DNA of 64,000 nucleotides, taken from contig JBFWNN010000019.1 of assembly GCA_050251035.1 (NCBI GenBank), forward strand, positions 19,671-83,670, given 5' to 3'. Each line of letters starts with the position of its first letter. The stretch's first letter is position 1. The notes under the pieces were generated by a model. That model had not been told where the DNA came from, did no database searches, and saw only the letters and a list, made by a program, of their open reading frames with translations. This document shows, in pieces, positions 1 to 8,441 of the stretch. Origin of the DNA: Taklimakanibacter sp050251035. GTDB lineage: Bacteria; Pseudomonadota; Alphaproteobacteria; Rhizobiales; Aestuariivirgaceae. The translations under genes and the position numbers were made by a program.

Positions 1-41
1 ATAAGAAACCGACTGCGAAAGCCAGAATGGGAGCGAAATCC

Positions 42-1352
42 ATGAAACGACGTTCTTTGCTTGCCGCCGCTGCTATGGCGCTGACCCTGGCCGCGGCCGT
101 ACCGGCCGAGGCCAAGACGCAGGTCACCTGGTGGCATGCCATGACCGGCGCCAACAACGAGGTCGTCGAGAAGATCGCCAAGGACTTCAATGCGAGCCAG
201 CAGGATTACGAGCTCGTTCCCGTCTTCAAGGGGACCTATCCGGAAACGCTCAATGCCGGCATTGCCGCTTTCCGTGCCGGCCAGCCGCCCGACATCATGC
301 AGGTCTTCGATGTCGGCACCGGTGTGATGATGAACGCCGAGGGCGCGATCAAGCCCGTCGCCGAGGTGCTCACCGAAGCCGGCATGACCTTCGACAAGAG
401 CCAGTATCTGCCGGGCATCGTCGCCTATTATTCGCGTCCTGACGGCACGATGCTGTCCTTCCCCTACAATTCCTCCTCGCCGATCCTCTATTTCAACAAG
501 GACATTCTCCAGAAAGCGGGGCTTGACGCCGCCAACCCGCCCAAGACCTGGAACGAGGTCTGGGACGCCGCGAAGAAGATCAAGGCGAGCGGCGCCGCGC
601 CCTGCGGCTACACCTCCACCTGGCTCACCTGGATCCATCTCGAGAATTTTGCCGCCTGGAACAACACGCCCTATGCGACGAAGGAGAACGGCCTCGCCGG
701 CCAGGATGCCGAACTGCAGATCAACGCGCCGCTCTTCGTCAACCATTTCCAGGCCCTGGCCGACCTCGCCAAGGACGGCACGTTCAAATATGGCGGGCGC
801 ACATCCGAGGCGAAGCAGATCTTCCTTGCCGGTGAATGCGGGATATTCACCGAATCGTCGGGCGGCCTCGGCGATATCGTGAAGTCAGGCATGAACTACG
901 GCATCGGCCAGCTGCCCTACGATTCGGACGCCGCCGGCGCGCCGCAGAACACGATCCCGGGCGGCGCGAGCCTCTGGGTCTTCGCCGGCAAGTCGGCGGA
1001 CCAGTACAAGGGCGTCGCCGCGTTCTTCAGCTATCTGTCGCAGACCGAGGTGCAGACCTATCTGCACCAGAAGTCGGGCTATCTGCCGGTGACGCTCAAG
1101 GCCTATGAAGAGACGAAGAAATCCGGCTTCTACGACAAGAACCCCGGACGCGAGACGCCGATCACCCAGATGATGGGCAAGGAGCCGACGGCCAATTCGA
1201 AGGGCGTGCGCCTCGTCAACCTGCCGCAAGTGCGCGATATCGAGAACGAGGAGTTCGAGAAGATGCTGGCGGGCGACCAGACCGCGCAGCAGGCGCTCGA
1301 CAACGCCGTGAAACGCGGCAACGAAGCCATCAAGCAGGCGCTCGGCAACTAG
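42..1352 (+). CDS. ugpB: sn-glycerol-3-phosphate ABC transporter substrate-binding protein UgpB
   Basis: Periplasmic receptor of the UgpBAEC importer for glycerol-3-phosphate and its diesters. The 436-residue product starts with a positively charged, Ala/Leu-rich signal peptide that should be cut after residue 24 (VPAEA). The mature start KTQVTWWHAM is characteristic of UgpB, and the segment PPDIMQVFDVGTGVMM is typical of the family. I chose the ATG at 42 over the in-frame ATG at 27 because GGGAG sits eight bases before it and it puts MKRR directly ahead of the hydrophobic core. It is the first gene of a ugpBAEC operon. A GC-rich hairpin separates it from ugpA, which fits the usual excess of binding protein over permease. 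Recognition is strong, but the preferred substrate is inferred from family and gene order. Confidence 0.93.
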   Translation: MKRRSLLAAAAMALTLAAAVPAEAKTQVTWWHAMTGANNEVVEKIAKDFNASQQDYELVPVFKGTYPETLNAGIAAFRAGQPPDIMQVFDVGTGVMMNAEGAIKPVAEVLTEAGMTFDKSQYLPGIVAYYSRPDGTMLSFPYNSSSPILYFNKDILQKAGLDAANPPKTWNEVWDAAKKIKASGAAPCGYTSTWLTWIHLENFAAWNNTPYATKENGLAGQDAELQINAPLFVNHFQALADLAKDGTFKYGGRTSEAKQIFLAGECGIFTESSGGLGDIVKSGMNYGIGQLPYDSDAAGAPQNTIPGGASLWVFAGKSADQYKGVAAFFSYLSQTEVQTYLHQKSGYLPVTLKAYEETKKSGFYDKNPGRETPITQMMGKEPTANSKGVRLVNLPQVRDIENEEFEKMLAGDQTAQQALDNAVKRGNEAIKQALGN

Positions 1353-1361
1353 CTGAAGGCG

Positions 1362-1389
1362 AGGGCCGTCCGCCGGTGCGGTCGGCCCT
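1362..1389 (+). promoter_or_regulatory. Intercistronic hairpin between ugpB and ugpA
   Basis: AGGGCCG (1362-1368) pairs with CGGCCCT (1383-1389), and CCGC/GCGG pairs inside it, leaving one T-T mismatch and a four-base loop. No U-run follows directly. It is best read as an mRNA-stabilising or attenuating hairpin that lowers permease expression relative to the binding protein, not as a full terminator. Confidence 0.5.
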
Positions 1390-1398
1390 TCTTCCCTC

Positions 1399-2280
1399 AT
1401 GATCCGGGCGACGTTCCCGCACAAGCTGCTTCCCTATCTGCTGCTGGCGCCGCAACTCGCGATCACGCTGGTGTTTTTCTACTGGCCGGCCGGTCAGGCC
1501 CTGAAGCAGTCGCTGCTTCAGGAGGACGCCTTCGGGCTCAAGACGAAGTTCGTGGGCCTCGCCAATTTCGAGCGGGTCCTTGCCGACCCGGCCTATCTCA
1601 ACTCGATCGGCGTGACAGTGGTCTTCTCGGTCGCGACCGCCTTGATCTCGATGGCGGTGGCGCTTCTGCTCGCCGTCAAGGCCGAGAAGATCGTGCGCGG
1701 CAAGACCTTCTACCGTACGCTCATGATCTGGCCCTATGCCATCGCGCCGGCGATCGCCGGCATGATCTGGCTCTTTCTCTTCAACCCGTCCTTCGGCACT
1801 CTGGCCTATCCCTTGCGGGCGATGGGCATAGGCTGGGATCCCTTGCTCAGCGGCCCGCAGGCCATGGCCATGATCGTGATGGCGGCGTCATGGAAGCAGA
1901 TCAGCTACAATTTCCTGTTCTTCGTCGCCGGCCTCCAGGCGATTCCCCGGACACTCATCGAGGCAGCGGCGATCGACGGCGCGACGGAGAGCAAGCGCTT
2001 CTGGACCATCGTCTTCCCACTTCTGGCGCCGACCAGCTTCTTCCTCCTCGTCGTCAACACCGTCTATGCGCTCTTCGACACGTTCGGCATCATCCACGCG
2101 GTGACGGGCGGCGGTCCCGGAAAGGCGACCGAAACCCTGGTCTACAAGGTTTACAATGACGGCTTCGTCAACCTGATCCTCGGCTCGTCGGCCGCCCAGT
2201 CGGTCATATTGATGGCGATCGTGATCGCGCTCACCGCCGTCCAGTTCCGTTATATCGAAAGGCGGGTGCACTATGGATGA
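1399..2280 (+). CDS. ugpA: Glycerol-3-phosphate ABC transporter permease UgpA
   Basis: Inner-membrane permease, 293 residues, six predicted membrane segments. The N-terminus with LLPYLLLAPQ and FFYWPAG is the classic start of MalF/UgpA-type permeases. The EAA loop that docks on the ATPase starts at about residue 188 (EAAAIDGATESKRFWTIVFP). It pairs with UgpE, which starts nine bases after this gene stops. The ATG at 1399 has no convincing ribosome-binding site, so translation may depend on the flow from ugpB. Length is normal for the family. Confidence 0.92.
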   Translation: MIRATFPHKLLPYLLLAPQLAITLVFFYWPAGQALKQSLLQEDAFGLKTKFVGLANFERVLADPAYLNSIGVTVVFSVATALISMAVALLLAVKAEKIVRGKTFYRTLMIWPYAIAPAIAGMIWLFLFNPSFGTLAYPLRAMGIGWDPLLSGPQAMAMIVMAASWKQISYNFLFFVAGLQAIPRTLIEAAAIDGATESKRFWTIVFPLLAPTSFFLLVVNTVYALFDTFGIIHAVTGGGPGKATETLVYKVYNDGFVNLILGSSAAQSVILMAIVIALTAVQFRYIERRVHYG

Positions 2281-2289
2281 GGCCGAGCC

Positions 2290-3135
2290 ATGATCGCGCG
2301 CCCGCGCAGCCGCCTCATCGCGCATTTCTGGCTGATCCTCGGCCTGATCATCGTCGCCTTTCCCATCTATTATGTCTTCGTCGCCTCGACGCATTCGCTC
2401 ACCACGATTCTCCGGCCGCCTTTGCCGCTCCTGCCCGGCGACCGGTTCATCGCCAATTACGGCGAGGCCTTGTTCGGCGGGGTCAGCCGCATCGGGGGCG
2501 TCGGCGTCGGCACGCTGCTCCTCAACACCACCGTGGTGGCTCTCGGCATCGCGGTCGGCAAGATCATCATCTCGATCATGTCGTCCTATGCGATCGTGTT
2601 CTTCCGCTTTCCGCTGCGCATGACCTTCTTCTGGCTCATCTTCATCACCCTGATGCTGCCGGTCGAGGTCCGCATCCTGCCGACCTACAAGGTGATGGTC
2701 GATCTCCGGCTGATCGACACCTATGCCGGGCTCATCGTTCCACTCATCGCCTCGGCGACCGCGACCTTGCTGTTCCGGCAGTTCTTCATGACCATCCCCA
2801 ACGAGCTCCTCGAGGCCGCGCGCATCGACGGCGCCGGCCCCTGGCGCTTCTTCAGGGACATCCTGCTGCCGCTGTCGGCGACCAATATCGCGGCGCTCTT
2901 CGTCATCCTCTTCATCTATGGCTGGACGCAGTATCTCTGGCCGCTGCTGGTGACCAACTCCAACTCCATGAACACCATCGTCATCGCCTTGCGCAAGATG
3001 ATCTCTTTCGCCGATGCCGACACCGAATGGCATCTGGTGATGGTGACCTGCATACTGGCGATCCTGCCGCCCATACTGGTGGTGGTGCTGATGCAGCGCT
3101 GGTTCGTCAAGGGTCTGGTCGAGAGCGAGAAATAA
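2290..3135 (+). CDS. ugpE: Glycerol-3-phosphate ABC transporter permease UgpE
   Basis: Second inner-membrane permease of the Ugp importer, 281 residues, MalG-like, with six hydrophobic segments starting at about residue 10. The EAA loop begins near residue 175 (EAARIDGAGPWRFFRDILLP). The STHSLTTILRPPLPLLPG stretch after the first membrane helix is typical of UgpE. The gene follows ugpA by nine bases and is followed by ugpC after two bases, so all four are surely co-transcribed. Confidence 0.92.
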   Translation: MIARPRSRLIAHFWLILGLIIVAFPIYYVFVASTHSLTTILRPPLPLLPGDRFIANYGEALFGGVSRIGGVGVGTLLLNTTVVALGIAVGKIIISIMSSYAIVFFRFPLRMTFFWLIFITLMLPVEVRILPTYKVMVDLRLIDTYAGLIVPLIASATATLLFRQFFMTIPNELLEAARIDGAGPWRFFRDILLPLSATNIAALFVILFIYGWTQYLWPLLVTNSNSMNTIVIALRKMISFADADTEWHLVMVTCILAILPPILVVVLMQRWFVKGLVESEK

Positions 3136-3137
3136 GC

Positions 3138-4220
3138 ATGGCCACGATCGCGTTGAAGGATGTCAGGAAGAATTACGGCAAGAGTCCGGTCATCCACGGC
3201 ATTTCGCTGGACGTCGCCGATCGCGAGTTCATCGTGATCGTCGGTCCTTCCGGCTGCGGCAAGTCCACATTGCTGCGCATGGTGGCGGGCCTCGAGGAGA
3301 TCACGGCGGGCACGATCGAGATCGCCGGGCGCGTGGTCAACACGCTCGAGCCGCGCGAGCGCGATATCGCCATGGTCTTCCAGAACTATGCCCTCTATCC
3401 GCATATGAGCGTCTTCGACAACATGGCCTATGGGCTCAAGATCGCCGGCAAGAGCAAGGCGGAGATCGCCGAGCGGGTCGGCAAGGCGGCGAAGATGCTG
3501 GAGCTCGGCGCTTATCTCGAGCGCAAGCCTCGGGCGCTGTCGGGCGGCCAGCGCCAGCGGGTCGCCATGGGGCGCGCGCTGGTGCGCGATCCGGCGGCGT
3601 TCCTGTTCGACGAGCCGCTCTCCAATCTCGACGCCAAGCTGCGCGTGCAGATGCGCCTCGAGATCAAGGCGCTGCAGCGCGCCGTCGGCACGACGTCGCT
3701 TTATGTTACGCATGACCAGGTCGAGGCCATGACCCTGGCCGATCGCCTGGTCGTCATGAATGCCGGCATCGCCGAGCAGATCGATACGCCGATGAACGTC
3801 TATCTGAAGCCCGCCAGCGTCTTTGTCGCGGGCTTCATCGGCTCGCCGCCGATGAACATCCTCGAAGGGCATGCCGGCGCCGACGGCAGAAGCGTCACGA
3901 TCGAGGGCAGGCGGATCGATCTCGGCCAGGGCCAGCCGCCGCAGGTTGCGGGCAAGCCGGTGCTCTTCGGGATCCGTCCCGAGCATGTCGCCGTCCGGCC
4001 GGGAGAAACGGCCGATCTCGAGCTGACCGTGGCGGCCATCGAGACGCTGGGAGCCGATGCCCTGGCCCACTGCCATATCGCCGGCACCGGCAAGCGGGCC
4101 GACTTCGTCGTGCGCCTGCCGGGCACAGCCGATATTAGCGTGGGCGAGCGCCTGCCGGTCGTCCTCGACCGCAAGAACCTGCATCTCTTCGATGCGGAAA
4201 GCCAGCGGCGTATCAGCTAG
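3138..4220 (+). CDS. ugpC: Glycerol-3-phosphate ABC transporter ATP-binding protein UgpC
   Basis: ATPase that powers UgpBAE, 360 residues. Walker A GPSGCGKST lies at residues 36-44, signature LSGGQ at 134-138, Walker B FLFDEP at about 155-160, and the H-loop in YVTHDQVEAM. A C-terminal TOBE region from about residue 240 marks it as a MalK/UgpC-type subunit. The ATG at 3138 was chosen because it starts the conserved ATIALKDVRKNYG segment two bases after the ugpE stop; a longer in-frame extension upstream overlaps ugpE and is not conserved-looking. The last eight bases overlap the 3' end of the convergent EamA gene. Confidence 0.93.
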   Translation: MATIALKDVRKNYGKSPVIHGISLDVADREFIVIVGPSGCGKSTLLRMVAGLEEITAGTIEIAGRVVNTLEPRERDIAMVFQNYALYPHMSVFDNMAYGLKIAGKSKAEIAERVGKAAKMLELGAYLERKPRALSGGQRQRVAMGRALVRDPAAFLFDEPLSNLDAKLRVQMRLEIKALQRAVGTTSLYVTHDQVEAMTLADRLVVMNAGIAEQIDTPMNVYLKPASVFVAGFIGSPPMNILEGHAGADGRSVTIEGRRIDLGQGQPPQVAGKPVLFGIRPEHVAVRPGETADLELTVAAIETLGADALAHCHIAGTGKRADFVVRLPGTADISVGERLPVVLDRKNLHLFDAESQRRIS

Positions 4221-5124
4221 CGAGCTCGATGGCGGCAGGCTTGCGGTTGCGCCAGGCTTCCGATGCCACGACCGCGCCGATGACCATGGTGCAGCCGAGG
4301 AGACGGGGCAGGGTCAGCGCTTCGTCGAGCAGCATGGCGGCGAGGAACATCACGAAGACCGGCTCGAGATTGAGCGTCATCGCGGTCGGCGCGCCGCCGA
4401 CGAGTTCCACGGCCTTGAACATGCCGATGAAGGCGACGGCGAAGAAGAAGCAGGTCACGAGCAGCGGCAGCCAGCCGCCCATGCCGGCCGGCGTGAGCGC
4501 GAAGCTTCCGGTCGCGATGAGGAAGAGGGTGGTGACCGCGACACCCGATATGGCGATGTAGAGCGTGACGACCGTGCCGTCGGCGGATCGGAGCTTGACG
4601 CTGTTCCAGAAGATCGAGGCGGCATAGCCCACCGCCGAGAGGGCGGCGAGGGCGAGCCCGAGCGAAGAGAGCTTCACCTCGTTGAGGCCGATCACGATGC
4701 CGATGCCGGCGAGCGCCACGATGAGACAGGCGATCTCGACCAGGCTCGGCAGCCTGCGCGCATGAACGCTTTCGAAGAGCGCGGTGAGGAAAGGATAGGT
4801 ATAGAGGATGATGAGGGCGAGGCTCACCGGGATATGGGCGAAGGCGCCGAGGAGCCCCAGTGTCGCTATGCCGGAGGCGACGCCCGAGCCGAGCGCGTGG
4901 CGGGTGTGGTCGCGCGGCAGCCGGTAGCTCAGGCCGGCGAGCGGCAGCAGCACCGCGAGGCTCGCGAGCAGGAAGGCGAAGCGGAAGAAGACCACGGTCG
5001 GCGCGCTGAAGCCGTTCGCATAGGCGAAAGGCACGGCGACGTCGTTGATCGCGAGCATCAGGGCGGACGCGGCCGCAATGACGATGCCGATGCGCGCCCG
5101 CCGCGCCCTCTGTTCGCTGGTCAT
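4213..5124 (-). CDS. EamA/DMT-superfamily transporter
   Basis: Inner-membrane protein of 303 residues with ten hydrophobic segments arranged as two five-helix EamA repeats. Features include the internal repeat ends AFAHIPVSLALIILYTYPF and AVELVGGAPTAMTLNLEPVF, which match the ends of the two EamA domains. Family members export amino acids, metabolites or drugs; the substrate cannot be told here. The start ATG at 5124 (MTSEQRARR) was preferred to an upstream in-frame start at 5271 because the extra 49 residues are Arg/Pro-rich, uncharacteristic, and overlap the DUF6506-like remnant. It is convergent with ugpC and overlaps it by eight bases. Confidence 0.85.
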   Translation of the reverse strand: MTSEQRARRARIGIVIAAASALMLAINDVAVPFAYANGFSAPTVVFFRFAFLLASLAVLLPLAGLSYRLPRDHTRHALGSGVASGIATLGLLGAFAHIPVSLALIILYTYPFLTALFESVHARRLPSLVEIACLIVALAGIGIVIGLNEVKLSSLGLALAALSAVGYAASIFWNSVKLRSADGTVVTLYIAISGVAVTTLFLIATGSFALTPAGMGGWLPLLVTCFFFAVAFIGMFKAVELVGGAPTAMTLNLEPVFVMFLAAMLLDEALTLPRLLGCTMVIGAVVASEAWRNRKPAAIELAS

Positions 5125-5171
5125 GGGATGAAAGCTTTCTCGGGCGCGCAGGACATGCGCTCGCGGCCACT

Positions 5172-5389
5172 TTACCCGATGGGTTCGAGCGCTTCCAGTG
5201 CGAAACTCCCCACATCCATGGGGGCGCCGCCGCCGTGATGACGGCGGCCGTTCCCTCGCTGTCGAAACCATGGAGCTCGATCAGCTCGACGCCATGGGCC
5301 ACCATCTCGCGTGCCGCGGCGGCGTTGGGCGCCGGCAACAGCACGCGCGAGACTGGATGTTCGGCACCAACCGTTGCTTCGCCATGCAC
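5172..5389 (-). pseudogene. Frameshifted C-terminal remnant of a DUF6506-type gene
   Basis: On the minus strand this segment encodes LLPAPNAAAAREMVAHGVE and LIELHGFDSEGTAAVITA in one frame, then VGSFALEALEPIG and a stop at 5172 in another. Both pieces match the C-terminus of the intact gene at 15961-16548 (REMVAQGVELIELYGFD and VGSFALEAFGPTG). Within the GC-rich stretch just after the conserved bases GCCGTGATGACGGCGG (plus strand) the remnant is seven bases shorter than the intact copy, which explains the frameshift. Nothing upstream of about 5390 resembles the rest of the gene, so it is both 5'-truncated and broken. It lies between the EamA gene and the flavin reductase gene. Confidence 0.8.
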
Positions 5390-5534
5390 CGATCCCCAAT
5401 CAATATTGCCGCAGAGTAAGATATAACTAATAGGAATGTGATGATTTCATAATATGAATTTCCATCCGGGACGCGAGTTACCTAAGCTGTTGCCCAAGCA
5501 ATTGATTTGAATGCAGGTCCGAGGCTTGCTGGGC
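5390..5534 (+). promoter_or_regulatory. AT-rich upstream region of the monooxygenase operon
   Basis: This stretch is clearly richer in A/T than its surroundings (for example AAGATATAACTAATAGGAATG near 5419) and precedes the first gene of the accessory operon. It is the likely promoter region. I see no pair of -35/-10 boxes good enough to place a start site. Confidence 0.35.
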
Positions 5535-6035
5535 ATGGGTTTCACGTACACGGCTTTGCCGACAGTCGAATTCAAGAAAGTCATGGGGGCTCTTCCGGCA
5601 GGGGTTTCCATCGTCACGGCCACTGCCCGAGATGGCGCGCCGGTGGGCATGACGGTCAGCGCCGTTTCCTCCGTATCGCTCGATCCGCCCTTGCTGCTGG
5701 TCTGTATCGAGAAGGGCAAATACACGCTTGAAACGATCAAGAGCTCGGGGGCTTTCTGCCTGAACATACTCTCGCGCGACGGCATCGAACTGGCGCGAAA
5801 ATTCGCGACGAAGATCGAGGACAAGTTTTCCGAGGTCGACTACCGGCGGGAGGGATCGCTCGGACCGATCCTCAATGCGACATCGGCTTACGCGGAGTGC
5901 TGCGTTCATCAGATCGTGCCCGCCGGCGATCATGAAATCGTCATCGGCAAGGTTCTCCGCGGCCGGCTGAACAATGCGGATCCGATCATTTACTGCCACG
6001 GAAAGCTTCGCGGCGACATCTCACTATCATCCTAG
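5535..6035 (+). CDS. Flavin reductase family protein (FMN/FAD:NAD(P)H oxidoreductase component)
   Basis: A 166-residue flavin reductase-like domain protein. It shows the family pattern FKKVMGALPAGVSIVTATA, MTVSAVSSVSLDPPLLLVCI and FCLNILS, which form the flavin-binding split beta-barrel. Such proteins supply reduced flavin to a partner oxygenase in two-component systems. The partner is almost certainly the acyl-CoA dehydrogenase-fold protein encoded 21 bases downstream. I favour the ATG at 5535 because GAGG lies ten bases before it; the in-frame ATG at 5511 has no ribosome-binding site and adds eight atypical residues. Confidence 0.87.
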   Translation: MGFTYTALPTVEFKKVMGALPAGVSIVTATARDGAPVGMTVSAVSSVSLDPPLLLVCIEKGKYTLETIKSSGAFCLNILSRDGIELARKFATKIEDKFSEVDYRREGSLGPILNATSAYAECCVHQIVPAGDHEIVIGKVLRGRLNNADPIIYCHGKLRGDISLSS

Positions 6036-6056
6036 AGAAGCGGAAGGAAAGCCTGA

Positions 6057-7313
6057 ATGAATTTCGATATCCCGGAAGCGCAACGGAAATGGGTGGATCT
6101 CGCCGCTTCGCTCGTCCCCGAGTTTCGCGCCCGCGCGCGCCAATATGACGACGCGGCCGCCTATCCCGTCGAAAACATGAACCGGCTCAAGGAGCTGGGA
6201 TTCCTGGGCATCGGCATTCCGACCGAATATGGCGGCCATGATCTCGGCGAGAATTCGTCCGGCATCGTCCAGCACCTGGTGGTGGAGAAACTGTCGGAAG
6301 CCTGTTCGTCGACCGGTTGGAACATGATGATCCATTGGGTCAACTGCCAGGTGGTCGTTCAGAACGCGCATGATCCGATCCGGACCGAAGTCCTCCGCGC
6401 AGTGGCCGAGAATGCCGCTCTCATCGGGTCGCTCGGAAGCGAGGTCAACACCTATGCCTTGAAGACCGCGCGCACCGAAGCCGAGAAGCTCAAGATCGGC
6501 TCGACGCTGCGCCCCACCAAGGGCGGCTTTCTGGTCAGCGGCACGAAGCATTTCTGCACGCTCGCGCCGGAGGCCGACTACGTGCTCATATGGGCTCTGG
6601 CTCCCGGAATGACCCGTAACGACGACGGCCTCGTCATCTCCGTCATCCCGAAAGACAGTCCGGGGATCAAATTCAACCACCAGTCCTGGACGGAATGCAC
6701 CGGACTGCGGGCGTCGGCCAGCTGGAGCACCGAGCTCAATGACGTCTTCATCCCCGAAAAGCACGTCATGGGCCAGCCTGGAGATTTCGTGCAGAACGAT
6801 CCTTATACGTTCGATCTCGGCCATATCGCCCATCTGATCGGCACCGCTCAGGGTGTTTTCGACTTCACCGTGAATTTCGTGAAGCAGCAGGATTACCTGC
6901 AGAGCGATCAGGTCTATATGTTCTGGCTCACCGAGATGCATGGCGGTCTGCAGGCGGCACGGTCGTCATTCTGGTACGCGAACTGGCTGTGGGAACAGAG
7001 GGACTTCGATCGCTGCCTCTCTCCGACCTATAGCGCGTTGCATACGGCACGGCAGGTCGCGGCGATGGTCGTCGATCGGGCGGCGGAGATCTGCGGCAGC
7101 AGATCGCTGTTCAAGTTCTTTCCGATCGACCGCGCCACGCGGGATATCAGGGCAGGAGCGCTCCACACGCGCGACACGCAACTCGCCCGCCTCCAGGCGA
7201 ACGCCATACTTGCCGGAGACCGGGTGTTCTCGAAACGCAAATATGGCGAACGCCTGACGCACAGGAAAACCTGGGAGGATCTTGGGATGCAAGACCGGCT
7301 TCGGACCGCCTGA
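6057..7313 (+). CDS. Acyl-CoA dehydrogenase-fold flavin-dependent monooxygenase
   Basis: A 418-residue protein with the acyl-CoA dehydrogenase fold: N-terminal helical domain, central beta domain (GFLVSGTKHFCTLAPEADYV at about 165-185) and C-terminal four-helix domain. Typical group D flavin monooxygenases (HpaB-, DszC- and IacA-like) share this layout and use reduced flavin from a separate reductase. The flavin reductase gene 21 bases upstream supports an oxygenase role over a true CoA dehydrogenase. The substrate is unknown; hydroxylation of an aromatic or heteroatom is the usual chemistry. GGAAGGAAAG precedes the start codon as a good ribosome-binding site. Confidence 0.82.
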   Translation: MNFDIPEAQRKWVDLAASLVPEFRARARQYDDAAAYPVENMNRLKELGFLGIGIPTEYGGHDLGENSSGIVQHLVVEKLSEACSSTGWNMMIHWVNCQVVVQNAHDPIRTEVLRAVAENAALIGSLGSEVNTYALKTARTEAEKLKIGSTLRPTKGGFLVSGTKHFCTLAPEADYVLIWALAPGMTRNDDGLVISVIPKDSPGIKFNHQSWTECTGLRASASWSTELNDVFIPEKHVMGQPGDFVQNDPYTFDLGHIAHLIGTAQGVFDFTVNFVKQQDYLQSDQVYMFWLTEMHGGLQAARSSFWYANWLWEQRDFDRCLSPTYSALHTARQVAAMVVDRAAEICGSRSLFKFFPIDRATRDIRAGALHTRDTQLARLQANAILAGDRVFSKRKYGERLTHRKTWEDLGMQDRLRTA

Positions 7314-7316
7314 CAT

Positions 7317-8423
7317 ATGCGGGCCGATATCTTCAGGCGCCAACATGCCCGCCAGCGGTCCAATCTCGAGCTGGTGAATATTTCCAAGTCGTATGGCTCG
7401 ATGGTCGCGGTGCGGGACCTGTCTTTCGTCGCCCAGGGCGGCGAATTCGTCACCCTTCTCGGCCCGAGCGGCTCGGGCAAGACGACGACCTTGTCGATGA
7501 TCGCGGGCTTTGTCACGCCTGACGCCGGCCGCATCCTGATAGCCGGGAACCGCATCGATCATTTGCCGCCGGAAAGCCGCGACATCGGCGTGGTGTTCCA
7601 GCATTACGCGCTGTTCCCGCATATGACGGTCGCCGAGAACATCGCCTTTCCCTTGCGCATGCGCGCGCTGCCTGCCGCGGAAATTGCCGACAAGGTCCGG
7701 CTCCTGATCGATGCCGTCCAGCTCGGGCGCTTTGCCGAAAGGTTCCCCGCGCAATTGAGCGGCGGCCAACAGCAGCGCGTCGCTTTGGCCCGGGCTCTCG
7801 TCTTCGATCCGCCGATCCTTCTCCTCGATGAGCCTCTGGGCGCGCTGGACAAGAATCTGCGCGAGGACATGCAGTTCGAGATCAAGCGGATCCATCGCGA
7901 TACCGGCATGACCATGATCTATGTGACGCATGACCAGGATGAGGCGCTCTCCCTGTCCGATCGCATCGCCGTCATGAACGAGGGCGAGATCGTCCAGTCC
8001 GGCACGCCGGGCGAGCTCTACTGGAATCCCGAAACCGAGTTCGTCGCCCGCTTCATCGGCGAGTCCAATTTCATCGAGGCCGCCGTCGAGCAGGCCGACG
8101 GCCGCTCATGCGCCCTGAACGTGCTTGGCCGGACCGTTCCATTCTCGGCAAGCGCCCGGAAGCTCGCAGCCGGCCAGAAGATCAATCTGATGCTGCGGCC
8201 CGAGCACATAAAGCTTTGCCCAGAGCATGACGCCATCGCTTCCGGGATCGTGGAGGAGTCGCTCTTCTTCGGAAACCGGCGAAAGCTTCGGATCGCCGCA
8301 ACGACGGGCGCGCAGCTGCTGGCCTCGGTCGTCTGTCGGCAGTCTGACATGGAGGCTGCCGTGGGCAGCACCGTTCATCTGAGATGGGACGATGCGGACG
8401 TGCGCCTTTTCGATCCCTCATAA
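7317..8423 (+). CDS. Polyamine-type ABC transporter ATP-binding protein (PotA-like)
   Basis: ATPase of 368 residues. Walker A GPSGSGKTT is at 49-57, signature LSGGQ at about 147-151, Walker B LLLDEPLGALD follows, and IYVTHDQDEAL holds the H-loop. A TOBE domain occupies the last 120 residues. This is the PotA/FbpC branch that serves spermidine/putrescine-type and related cation importers. It starts only three bases after the monooxygenase stop and is followed by the cognate receptor and permease genes, so uptake and oxidation are probably one pathway. Confidence 0.88.
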   Translation: MRADIFRRQHARQRSNLELVNISKSYGSMVAVRDLSFVAQGGEFVTLLGPSGSGKTTTLSMIAGFVTPDAGRILIAGNRIDHLPPESRDIGVVFQHYALFPHMTVAENIAFPLRMRALPAAEIADKVRLLIDAVQLGRFAERFPAQLSGGQQQRVALARALVFDPPILLLDEPLGALDKNLREDMQFEIKRIHRDTGMTMIYVTHDQDEALSLSDRIAVMNEGEIVQSGTPGELYWNPETEFVARFIGESNFIEAAVEQADGRSCALNVLGRTVPFSASARKLAAGQKINLMLRPEHIKLCPEHDAIASGIVEESLFFGNRRKLRIAATTGAQLLASVVCRQSDMEAAVGSTVHLRWDDADVRLFDPS

Positions 8424-8441
8424 ACCAACAGGAGGAAGCAA

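Noticed and set aside
1888..3033. A 381-residue open frame on the minus strand
   Set aside because: It is an antisense shadow of ugpA/ugpE, rich in Asp, Arg, Glu and Gly as expected from GC-rich antisense frames, and has no recognisable domain.
2916..4184. A 422-residue open frame on the minus strand
   Set aside because: It mirrors ugpC, whose motifs are complete on the plus strand; the antisense product shows low-complexity composition only.
4057..5238. A 393-residue open frame on the plus strand
   Set aside because: It is the complement of the EamA gene; the product is dominated by Arg, Glu, Gly and Asp with no hydrophobic core.
6057..7313. A true acyl-CoA dehydrogenase of fatty acid oxidation
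   Set aside because: A flavin reductase gene precedes it and no thiolase, hydratase or ETF gene is near; the two-component oxygenase reading fits better.
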